Origin: Clostridiales bacterium
Lineage (GTDB): Bacteria; Bacillota; Clostridia; Christensenellales; Aristaeellaceae
Reading direction: 5' to 3'
DNA: 10,972 bases
NCBI GenBank assembly: GCA_012522875.1
Contig: JAAYJP010000171.1
Coordinates: 1 to 10,972, forward strand
The position numbers were made by a program, and so were the translations under genes. Shown in pieces: positions 1-7,500 of the stretch. Positions within the stretch are counted from its first letter, which is position 1. Each line of letters begins with the position of its first letter. The notes beneath the pieces were generated by a model. The model was not told the origin of the DNA and did not search any database. It saw only the letters and a list, made by a program, of their open reading frames with translations.

Positions 1-572
1 GCGACTTCAGCCAGCTTTTCCTGGCTGTAAACCGCACCAGTGGGGTTGGAGGGGGAGTTGATGAGGATGGCACGGGTTTTGGCACTAATCTTCTTCCGGA
101 TGGCATCCCCATCCGGCACATAGCCCTGAGCGGCATCTGTTTTCACAATGACAGGTGTGCCGTCTGCCATGCGAATGAGCTCGGGATAGCTCAACCAGCA
201 AGGAGATGGCAGCAGCACCTCATCCCCTGGATTCAGGATTGCGGTCAGGCAGGCCAGCAGGGCTTGCTTGGCTCCGCTTGTTGCCATGACCGCCCCCGGA
301 TTATAGTCGAGTCCGTAAAATCGTTTCAGACGCAGTGCGATTGCCTGTCGAAGGGGAAGGATGCCCGCGGTGGCAGTGTACTTGGTTTTTCCTTCTTCAA
401 GCGCTTTGACGCAGGCGGCCTTGATGATCTCCGGGGTATCCATATCCGGCTCGCCGGCGGCCATGCTGATTACATCCCGCCCCTTAGCGCGCAGTTCCCC
501 CACCAGGGCATTAAGCCTGAGAGTGGTGGACGGGCTGATGCCCCGGCACTTGTCTGAAATTACAATCCCCAT
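1..572 (-). CDS. Class I/II PLP-dependent aminotransferase (aspartate aminotransferase-like), C-terminus outside window
   Basis: Only the first 190 codons lie in the window; the frame is open to base 1. The start is the ATG at 572-570, preceded by a strong GGAGGA ribosome binding site. The visible part matches the N-terminal half of fold-type I aspartate aminotransferases. It has AGEPDMDTPE (39-48), the TSGAKQAL segment (98-105) that lies near the PLP phosphate in this family, PSPCWLSYPE (122-131), where the family usually has PYWVSYPE, and SPSNPTG (173-179) with the conserved Asn. The PLP-binding lysine should lie beyond the edge. The family transfers amino groups between aspartate or similar amino acids and 2-oxoglutarate in the cytoplasm. 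The gene begins 27 bp after scfB and is probably co-transcribed with it. Exact substrate cannot be told; aspartate, aromatic or alanine specificity all remain possible. Confidence 0.9.
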   Translation of the reverse strand, partial: MGIVISDKCRGISPSTTLRLNALVGELRAKGRDVISMAAGEPDMDTPEIIKAACVKALEEGKTKYTATAGILPLRQAIALRLKRFYGLDYNPGAVMATSGAKQALLACLTAILNPGDEVLLPSPCWLSYPELIRMADGTPVIVKTDAAQGYVPDGDAIRKKISAKTRAILINSPSNPTGAVYSQEKLAEV

Positions 573-599
573 GTTGTTTCCTCCTCACTACGCTTCTTT

Positions 600-1970
600 T
601 CATTCTTCCCTTGCCGCCGCCAGCATGATGGCGCATTCCATGCGCTTTTTGAAAAGTTCACAGCCAAAATTGTATGTCCCGTTAATTGCGCCGGTGGCGT
701 GATACGCATTGGCGGCGCATCCTCCGGCACAGTAAAATTTAGCCCAGCAGCCATCACAGGCAGGATGTGCATACAGGGTATTGCACGCAAAATCCGCCTG
801 CAGCGAGTTCCTGGTCACACCCTGATCCAGGTTTCCCAGCCTGAAATCCTTGTCTCCCACGAACTGATGGCAAGGATAAAGGTCCCCGGAAGGGGTGACG
901 GCCAGGTACTCCGTGCCCGAACCGCAACCGGCAAGCCGCTTATGGATGCATGGCCCGTGTTCCAAATCCAGCATATAGTGGTAGAACTTGAAGCCTTTCC
1001 CTTGCTTATCCCGGGCCAACATCTCCCGTGCCAACTCTTCATACTGGGAGAAAAGACCCGGCAAGTCCTCTTTGCTGAGTGCATCAGGGCTGTCCGGGCC
1101 GGTAACGACCGGTTCCATACTCAGGCGGTCAAAACCCAGGTCTGCCATATGCAGGATGTCCTTCAAAAAGTCCAGATTTTTGCGGGTATAGGTGCCGCGG
1201 ATGTAATATTCCTTGCCCCCGCGCCGTTGGACAAAGCGCTGAAATTTTGGCACCACAGTCTCATAACTGCCCCTGCCCTTCCTGTCCTTGCGGTAATGGT
1301 CATGCACATGGGGCCTGCCATCCAGGCTCAACACCACATTATATATCTCCCGATTGCAGAAATCGGTCACCTCATCATCCAAAAGCATGCCATTGGTGGT
1401 AAGGGTGAAACGGAAGACTTTGCCCGTCTTCCTTTCCAGCTCACGGCCATAGGCCACAAGGGCCTTGACTACCTCCCAGTTGAGCAAAGGTTCACCGCCA
1501 AAGAAGTCCACTTCAAGATTTCTTCTGTTCCCAGAGTGCTCAACCAGGAATTCCAGGGCTTTCTCCCCTACCTCAAAGGGCATCAGCGCCGCCTCACCAC
1601 GGTAATGCCCCTGGCCGGCAAAGCAATAACTGCAGGCCAGGTTGCAGGCGTGGGCTACATGCAGGCAGAGCGCCTTGACCAGGCCCGGGTCCTGGCGCAA
1701 AAATGCACGGGAATGGCTGTATGGGTCATCTGTGTAAAGCTTGCCCTGTGCCTTCAGCCCATCCAGGATATCCAGAAGTTCCGAAATTGCTTCTACGGTC
1801 ATCTCCGGATTGTCCGGAAATTCCGCCATCAGTTGTCTGGCCGTCTGTTCCCGATTGCCATTCTCATACAACTGAATAGCGGCCAGGGAAACCGGATCAC
1901 ATAGGTGCACCGCACCTGAATAGACATCAAGGGCGATATCAAAGCCATTTAGGGAATAGGTGTGAACCAT
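600..1970 (-). CDS. scfB: SCIFF peptide maturase, radical SAM/SPASM thioether-forming enzyme
   Basis: This 456-residue protein is a radical SAM peptide maturase. The N-terminal ~85 residues should be the PqqD-like RiPP recognition element that holds the precursor leader. The radical SAM cluster motif is CNLACSYC (C109, C113, C116), followed by FFGGEPLLN (157-164). The C-terminal SPASM region carries many cysteines (C341, C349, C367, C396, C405, C408, C414, C418, C437) expected to bind two auxiliary Fe-S clusters. From family knowledge (CteB of Clostridium thermocellum), the enzyme uses SAM to make Cys-to-Thr thioether links in the SCIFF peptide. The precursor gene scfA lies directly upstream, which makes the assignment firm. 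The start is the ATG at 1970-1968 with GGAGAT six bases upstream; this site directly follows the U-tract of a terminator, so expression probably depends on read-through. Length and cysteine pattern look intact. Confidence 0.95.
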   Translation of the reverse strand: MVHTYSLNGFDIALDVYSGAVHLCDPVSLAAIQLYENGNREQTARQLMAEFPDNPEMTVEAISELLDILDGLKAQGKLYTDDPYSHSRAFLRQDPGLVKALCLHVAHACNLACSYCFAGQGHYRGEAALMPFEVGEKALEFLVEHSGNRRNLEVDFFGGEPLLNWEVVKALVAYGRELERKTGKVFRFTLTTNGMLLDDEVTDFCNREIYNVVLSLDGRPHVHDHYRKDRKGRGSYETVVPKFQRFVQRRGGKEYYIRGTYTRKNLDFLKDILHMADLGFDRLSMEPVVTGPDSPDALSKEDLPGLFSQYEELAREMLARDKQGKGFKFYHYMLDLEHGPCIHKRLAGCGSGTEYLAVTPSGDLYPCHQFVGDKDFRLGNLDQGVTRNSLQADFACNTLYAHPACDGCWAKFYCAGGCAANAYHATGAINGTYNFGCELFKKRMECAIMLAAAREE

Positions 1971-1979
1971 GCTATCTCC

Positions 1980-2005
1980 AAAAAAACCGCCTCATGGGCG
2001 GCTTT
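1980..2005 (-). terminator. Intrinsic terminator between scfA and scfB
   Basis: On the minus strand the hairpin has arms CCGCC (2001-1997) and GGCGG (1991-1987) around a CATGA loop. It can be extended by one G-U and three A-U pairs, and ends in seven T (1986-1980). It begins about 20 bases after the scfA stop, and its T-tract abuts the scfB ribosome binding site. It probably ends most scfA transcripts and lets a minority continue into scfB. Confidence 0.8.
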
Positions 2006-2025
2006 ACTCCGATCCGGTTGCCTCT

Positions 2026-2172
2026 TCAGTTTTGCGCCTTGCTTTCGCAGGGCTGATTGGCCACGCCACAGGAAGTCTTGCATGCAGACTGGCAGGAGGT
2101 CTGGCATTCCCCGCAGCCACCCTCTTTAAGGCTTGCCTTCAGGTCCCGGGTGTTAAGCGTCTTGATTTTCAT
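2026..2172 (-). CDS. scfA: SCIFF (six-cysteines-in-forty-five) RiPP precursor peptide
   Basis: This short gene encodes 48 residues. It begins MKIKTLNTRDLKASLKEGG, which matches the strongly conserved leader of SCIFF peptides, and continues with a core holding exactly six cysteines (C20, C23, C27, C31, C35, C42). Core segments include CQTSCQSACKTSC (23-35) and GVANQPCESK (36-45), with threonines at 25 and 33 as possible thioether acceptors. The ATG at 2172-2170 follows an AAGGGA ribosome binding site, and a near-consensus promoter lies upstream. The product is a ribosomally made peptide modified by ScfB; such Cys-Thr linked peptides are classed as ranthipeptides and have been tied to cell-density-dependent regulation in some clostridia. 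No dedicated exporter or leader peptidase gene is seen in this window, so secretion and processing remain open. Identity is near certain from sequence and from the adjacent maturase. Confidence 0.96.
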   Translation of the reverse strand: MKIKTLNTRDLKASLKEGGCGECQTSCQSACKTSCGVANQPCESKAQN

Positions 2173-2204
2173 GGAGGTCCCTTCTTTCGCGTCTTTTCGA
2201 TGCT

Positions 2205-2233
2205 ATTCTATCCTCCATCCCTTGCCCTGTCAA
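2205..2233 (-). promoter_or_regulatory. Sigma-A-type promoter of scfA
   Basis: Read on the minus strand, TTGACA (2233-2228) is followed by a 17-base spacer and TAGAAT (2210-2205). The -35 is a perfect consensus and the -10 differs at one base. This predicts a transcript start near 2198 and a leader of about 25 bases before scfA. It is the strongest-looking promoter in the window, in keeping with high expression of a precursor peptide. Confidence 0.85.
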
Positions 2234-2236
2234 GGT

Positions 2237-2266
2237 TTGCCAGGGCCGCTTGGATGGTGGTATACT
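2237..2266 (+). promoter_or_regulatory. Sigma-A-type promoter of the alcohol dehydrogenase gene
   Basis: TTGCCA (2237-2242), an 18-base spacer and TATACT (2261-2266) precede the dehydrogenase start at 2295 by a short leader. Its -35 box lies only 3 bp from the -35 box of the divergent scfA promoter, so the two polymerases would compete or share regulators. Confidence 0.7.
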
Positions 2267-2294
2267 TAAGAAGTACCAAAAAGGAGGTTGTGGG

Positions 2295-3470
2295 ATGAAC
2301 CCTTTCGTATTTCATAGCCCCACCCGCTATGTTGTTGGCCCGCAGGCAGAAAAGGATACCGGCCGTTATGCTTTTGAGCTGGGTGTTCGCAGGGTTTTGA
2401 TTGTATCCGGCCAGGGTTCTGTGCTGCGTTCCGGGTTGCTGGAGCGTGTCAGGGCATCACTTCACGAAAGCGGTATTGCTGTCAGGGAACTCTCCGGTAT
2501 CGTACCCAACCCGCTTTCCTCGCCCGTGTATCAGGGAATTGGCCTCGCCAGGGAGATGAAGGCCGATGCCATTCTAGGCCTTGGCGGCGCCAGCGCCATT
2601 GACACGGCAAAGGCCATCGCCGTGGGTGCACCCTATCAGGGAGACTTCTGGGATTTTTATTCTGGCAATGCGGCCCCCAAAGAGGGGCTAATGCTCATCG
2701 CCATTCCCACCTTGTCAGCTGCCGGCAGTGAGGGCAGCAACTCCAGCGTCATCACCAACGACAAACTCACCCTGAAACGGGGGTTGAGAAGCCCTTTCAT
2801 CCGGCCACACCTTGCCATGATGAACCCTGTGCTGACCTTTACAGTTCCCCGTGAGCAGAAGGCCTGCGGCGCAGCGGATATTCTCTCCCATGTTTTTGAA
2901 CGTTATTTCACCAACACCCAGGATGTCGCCCTTACCGATGCGCTGGCAGAAGCGCTGATGCGCCAGGTTATACAGGCTGCCCCTCGAACACTTGAAAATC
3001 CTGAAGATTATGCGGCGCATGCCGACATCATGTGGGCGGGCACTATGGCGCATAATGATACTGTGGGGGTTGGGCGCGAACAGGATTGGGGCTGCCATGC
3101 GCTCACCAATGTTCTATCCGCAAGATTTGGTGCCCCCCATGGCGCAGCGCTGGCGGTGCTGTTCCCCAGCTGGATGGAGGAGCAGATGCCCCATGATCCT
3201 GCCCGCTTTGCGCAGTTCGCGGTTAACGTGATGAACATGCCCAATGATTTCAGGAACGCTTCCGCCACCGGGATTGCTGGCATTCGCCGCCTTCGCGCCT
3301 TGTTCACCAGTTGGGGGCTTCCCCAATCGCTGAAAGCGTTCGGTGTTCAGGAAAAGGATCTTGCCCGGTTTGCAGATGAGGCTCCCTATAATACCACCGG
3401 AACGATCGGTTTCTACCGCCCACTGAAGCATGACAATGTTCTGTCCATCTACCGCAGGGTCTTTACATAA
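2295..3470 (+). CDS. Iron-containing (group III) alcohol dehydrogenase, BdhA/YqhD-like
   Basis: This 391-residue cytoplasmic oxidoreductase should interconvert aldehydes or ketones and alcohols with NAD(P)H. The nucleotide-binding domain shows SGQGS (38-42) and GLGGASAIDTAKAIA (95-109). Expected metal ligands of the family are all present: D195 and H199 (in ADILSHVFERYF), H268 (in DWGCHAL) and H282 (in GAPHGAAL), with spacings the same as in E. coli YqhD. The pattern HVFERYF and DWxxH points to the butanol dehydrogenase/YqhD branch. One oddity is N272, where YqhD, BdhA and FucO have a conserved histidine four residues after the third ligand. The start is the ATG at 2295, seven bases after AAAAAGGAGG; an upstream in-frame ATG at 2250 overlaps the promoter and is unlikely. 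The 3' end overlaps the convergent tadA by 8 bp. Substrate is unknown; butanol or other short aldehydes are guesses. Confidence 0.93.
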   Translation: MNPFVFHSPTRYVVGPQAEKDTGRYAFELGVRRVLIVSGQGSVLRSGLLERVRASLHESGIAVRELSGIVPNPLSSPVYQGIGLAREMKADAILGLGGASAIDTAKAIAVGAPYQGDFWDFYSGNAAPKEGLMLIAIPTLSAAGSEGSNSSVITNDKLTLKRGLRSPFIRPHLAMMNPVLTFTVPREQKACGAADILSHVFERYFTNTQDVALTDALAEALMRQVIQAAPRTLENPEDYAAHADIMWAGTMAHNDTVGVGREQDWGCHALTNVLSARFGAPHGAALAVLFPSWMEEQMPHDPARFAQFAVNVMNMPNDFRNASATGIAGIRRLRALFTSWGLPQSLKAFGVQEKDLARFADEAPYNTTGTIGFYRPLKHDNVLSIYRRVFT

Positions 3471-3918
3471 GGCCCTTTCCCCGGCGGCGGCTGAAAAACG
3501 CGCCCAGCAGCGCTTCGGATTCTTTGGCCAACAGCCCCCCCTCGCAAGCCACCCGGTGGTGAAACGCCGGGTCCAGGGGCAGAGCATAGCGGCTGCCGCA
3601 GCAGCCGTATTGTTTATCAAAGGCCGAAAAGACAACACGCGCGATATGCGCCAATATCAGCGCGCCGGCGCACATAGGGCAGGGCTCAAGCGTCACATAC
3701 ATCGTGCAACCCTCCAAGCGCCTCGTCCCAAGTTCTTCTTGAGCGCGGGCAATGGCCAGCATCTCCGCGTGGCACAGCGCACCGGCATCACGTTCCCGTT
3801 GGTTATGGGCAGCTGATACCAGGATGCCACCCTTGGTGATGACGGCCCCAACCGGCACCTCCTCAGGTTCCCTCGCAGCCCAGTCCAGTGCCAGGCGCAT
3901 AAAATCCTTATCCGTCAT
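3463..3918 (-). CDS. tadA: tRNA-specific adenosine deaminase
   Basis: This 151-residue zinc enzyme deaminates adenosine 34 of tRNA-Arg(ACG) to inosine, so that one tRNA reads several arginine codons. The sequence shows VPVGAVI (21-27), the zinc and proton-shuttle motif HAE (H50, E52), and PCPMC (C80, C83 as zinc ligands) within VTLEPCPMCAGAL, which is the TadA signature. Length is close to the usual 150-160. I chose the ATG at 3918-3916 because the protein then begins MTDKDFMRLAL, as TadA proteins do; the longer reading frame upstream runs through the divergent nitroreductase gene. The ribosome binding site is poor (a GGGGGG run). The gene is divergent from the nitroreductase, with 51 bp between them, and its stop overlaps the end of the dehydrogenase gene. 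A guanine or cytosine deaminase is less likely given the motif context. Confidence 0.93.
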   Translation of the reverse strand: MTDKDFMRLALDWAAREPEEVPVGAVITKGGILVSAAHNQRERDAGALCHAEMLAIARAQEELGTRRLEGCTMYVTLEPCPMCAGALILAHIARVVFSAFDKQYGCCGSRYALPLDPAFHHRVACEGGLLAKESEALLGAFFSRRRGKGLM

Positions 3919-3969
3919 CAAGCCCCCCGGGGAGAATGATACCACAGAACCTGTGAAAGGGAAGTGAAA

Positions 3970-4530
3970 ATGAAGCACCCTATGTTGGACCTCATCCAAA
4001 GCCGCCGTTCCCATCGAAAGTACACCTCCCAGCAACTGACCCAGCCTCAGCTGAGCGCCATCATGGACGCGGCCCTGGCTTCCCCCTCGGCCAACAACCG
4101 CCAGCCCTGGCATTTTTCCGTGGTGCAGGATTCTGTGCTTCTCAATCGTTTAAGTGAGCAGGCGGCCAAGGGAGCGATGAACCGGGACAGCGCCCAGCGG
4201 AGCCCCCGCTATGATGATCCGGACTTCCAGGTTTTTTACCATGCACCCACCGTGGTCTTCCTCTCAGCACCCCGGGATCTTCCCATCGCGATGGTAGACT
4301 GTGGTATCGCCGTGTATGGTATGGCCCTTGCAGCCGAATCCCTTGGCCTGGGCAGCGTCATCCTGGGACTTCCCCGTGACGCTTTTTCGGGCCCCAATCG
4401 GGAGGAACTGGAAAGCGCGCTTCACTTCCCCGAAGGCTATGGCTTTGTCATTGCTCTTGCTGTGGGACACCCGGCTGATGAAAAGGCACCCCCTGAAAAG
4501 CATCCCGAGAAAATCAGCATTATCCGCTAA
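3970..4530 (+). CDS. Nitroreductase family FMN-dependent oxidoreductase
   Basis: This 186-residue protein belongs to the FMN-binding nitroreductase superfamily, small flavoenzymes that act as dimers and reduce nitro compounds, quinones or flavins with NAD(P)H. The N-terminal LIQSRRSHRKY (8-18) holds the arginines that grip the FMN phosphate, followed by ASPSANNRQPWHF (37-49). Later come YGMALAAESLGLGSVILG (116-133), which pairs with the flavin in this fold, and the C-terminal VIALAVGHP (160-168). No ferredoxin domain is fused. I prefer the ATG at 3970, since AAAGGGA lies seven bases upstream; a GTG at 3964 would leave almost no spacing. The gene is 19 bp upstream of the large secreted repeat protein and is probably co-transcribed with it, though no functional link is evident. 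Physiological substrate is unknown. Confidence 0.92.
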   Translation: MKHPMLDLIQSRRSHRKYTSQQLTQPQLSAIMDAALASPSANNRQPWHFSVVQDSVLLNRLSEQAAKGAMNRDSAQRSPRYDDPDFQVFYHAPTVVFLSAPRDLPIAMVDCGIAVYGMALAAESLGLGSVILGLPRDAFSGPNREELESALHFPEGYGFVIALAVGHPADEKAPPEKHPEKISIIR

Positions 4531-4549
4531 TATGTGATCGGAGGAAACA

Positions 4550-7500
4550 ATGAACCACTCATCCGCCCGAAAAGCCCTGCTTATGGTGCTTCTTATCCTT
4601 CTGGCGTTTGCGCTCCCCGCCTCTGCTGAAAACACGGGTTCCCTTTCCGGATTTGCCTTTGTGGACAGCAACCTGGATGGCTTCTTTGACGGCAGTGAGC
4701 GCCTAAGCGAAGGTGTTGAGATATCCCTGGTAAAAATGGACAGCGCCAGCGAGACCATCGTAGCCACCGCGCTCACCGGGCCTGACGGCGCTTACCAGTT
4801 CACGCGGCTTGCGCCCGGGGAATATTACCTGACAGGCGGACTTCCAAAGGGCCTTCAATTTGCACCCTACCATGCTTCAGGCAGCGTCATGCTGCCGGCC
4901 TCAGGCCGCACCAGCCACTCACTCCCCTTCCGACTGGAAGGGGATCCAATGGAAAAGCATATCGGAGTCACAGCAAAAAGCGTATATATCAGCATCGTCG
5001 CCTTTGGGGATGAGAACAGCAATGGCGGGCGTTTCAGCAGCGAGCCCTTGCTTCGTGATGTGCTGATAGAGGTGCTTTTTGAAGTGGAGGGCCAAAGTCA
5101 CGTGATTGCCTCCGGAACCACCGGCAGAGAAGGGTTGCTCAGGATTTCGGAGCTGACCCCGGGCACCTACCGCATCGCAGCCACCATGCCAGATCCTTAT
5201 ATTATCGGGCCCCGGGGGGCGAAGGTAAGCGCTTTTTATAATGTGATCAATCCATCCGAATCAAACCGTGGAGAATCCGACCCCTTTACTGTAACCGGAA
5301 GCATAGGCCTGGGAGTGGGCGGCGTCAAGTCGGGCAGCCTGAAGGGCTTCACCTGGTTTGATCAGAATATGAACGGCTTAAGGGACGCGGATGAACCTGG
5401 GGCCAGCGGCCTGGTTCTCACCCTGGAATCCCTTGATTTTGGCGTCATCCGCACCCTGGAAGCGGGCAGCCACGCGGAATACGAGTTCAATCAGTTACAG
5501 GCAGGTAACTATGTGCTATCCGCCACCTTGCCCGAAGGCCAGATGTTTGCGCTCCCCGGCGGGGATTCGCTGTTTACGGATGGATACAAAGACCGCCAGG
5601 ATACCCGGCTGACCGTATCTGAAGGCGTTACCACCCAGATGGAACCAATCGGCATCATGCCATCCGCCAGCCTTGAAATCATCGCCTTTCATGACAGCAA
5701 CTTCAACGGTTTCCTGGACGAGGGGGAACTTCCTTTCGGAGGCGCTGAAGTTGAGGTGTTGGATGCGGGCCAGGTTGCCGCCAGCGCTCAGACTGATGCT
5801 CAGGGCCTCGCCCTTATCCCACGGGTACGCGGCGAAGTCCTTCATGTCAGGGGCACCCTGCCTTCCGGGCAGGTTTTCACTGTCCCAGGCGGTGAAGGTG
5901 GGAATGCCTTCGCCTCGGTGACTGCCAAAAATGATATCACCATTGAGGCGGCGGCACCCCTTGGCCAGAAAACGACGCTCTATGCGGGCGTTACCCTGCC
6001 GGCGGTCATCACAGGCAGCCTGTTTGAGGACATGAACACCTCCGGGATCCTTGATGCCCAAGAGGGTAGTCTTTCCGGTTTCACGGTGCAAGCCATTGAT
6101 AAGAAGACCAATATCGCTGCGGAAGCCCAATCTGATGAAACCGGGGCTTATGAGCTTCAGCCCCTTCTTCCCGGAGAGTACAAGGTTCGGGTAATACTCC
6201 AGTCCCCATACATCTTCTCCGATGCCTCCCACACCGGCACGGGCGTCGAAAATAAAATTGTCGTTCAGACCCCCGATTATGGCGAAACTGGGGTCCTGCA
6301 AGTGTCACCTGGCCAACGGATCGAAGGGGTGGACGCGGGCGCCTTCCGTTCCGGTGTGGTGTACGGCCGTGTGCTGCTGGGTGATGACCGCGACGGCTAT
6401 AGCGGCGCAATGGGCGGCCTTGAAGGTGTTCTGGTGGAACTGATGGATGAGAACGATGACCTGGTGAGCGATTATACGCATTCCACCACAGATGTGTCCG
6501 GTGCATTCTCATTAAAAGGCGCGCTTCCCGGCACTTACAAGTTGCGTTACACCTTGCCCCCTCACGCCAGATTCAGCCGTCCCATGATTGAGGAAACCAC
6601 ATGGCTGACGGAGCCCTTCAACATCACGGCGGGCCAGGAGCACCCCGCTGATCTGGTATTCGCGGTAAAGACAGTGATTCTGGCGGGCGGAGCCTTCCAC
6701 GATGCGAACTTCAACGGCATCTTTGACGAAGGAGACAGCAATCTTCCAGAGGTGCGCGTGGCCATTCGCTCAGATGCTGGGTCGGTCCATGATGTGCTGT
6801 CTGGCGATGACGGCACTTTTACCTTAAGCGGTATCCGCCCGGGTGCCTATACCCTTGAGGTAACCATGCCGCAAGGCTTGGCTATCGGCATTGGGGATAA
6901 CAGCCCAACAGGTCCCGCTATCACGGGGTACACCACCCAGGCGCTTGAACTCGCCATGGGAGAAGTGCGGGACTCATACCTGATCGCCGCTGTAAACCCC
7001 TTGGCTGTGGCGGGAACTGCCTTTTATGACAATGATTTGAGCGGCAACTTCAGCCCTGGCATTGATACCCCCTATGCCGCTCAAGCCACGGTACGGCATC
7101 TGGCAACGGAAACCGAGTATGCCCTGAAGCCGGCCCATGATGGTAGCTTTGAGCTGTCCAAGGTGTTTCCAGGGGAATACGAGCTTAAGGTGGATTTGCC
7201 GGGCGATCATTTGCTTACCCTGCCTTCTGGTATCCGCCAGGCTGGCGGCGTCTGGAGCGCTGATATTTTGTTGACTCCGGAAGCCGCGCAGCTGGACCTG
7301 GGCTTTGTGCAGTATGGCTCGCTAGCGGGTGGCGTCTGGAATATGGACGGAAGTTCAAGCGGTGTAAAGGGCCTTGAAATCACCCTGCTGGGCGCTGAGG
7401 GAAACACACTCGCTGTAGCGGTTACGGGTGAGGATGGCCATTTCCTGTTTGATAAACTCTATCCCGGCCGGTATGCTTTCATGTTGGCACTGCCAGAAAA

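Noticed and set aside
699..1904. A 401-codon open frame on the plus strand
   Set aside because: It is the antisense shadow of scfB, whose radical SAM and SPASM motifs are unmistakable.
3588..3608. Perfect 7-bp hairpin (CGGCTGC and GCAGCCG) considered as terminator of the dehydrogenase gene
   Set aside because: It lies inside tadA, over 100 bp past the dehydrogenase stop, without a T-tract, and is explained by the coding of GCCGSR.
3919..4113. N-terminal extension of TadA up to 4113
   Set aside because: The extension would run through the nitroreductase start and has no similarity to TadA; the ATG at 3918 gives a normal-length protein.
5516..6301. A 261-codon open frame on the minus strand
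   Set aside because: It is antisense to the repeat protein and has no recognisable features; the plus-strand modules explain the region.
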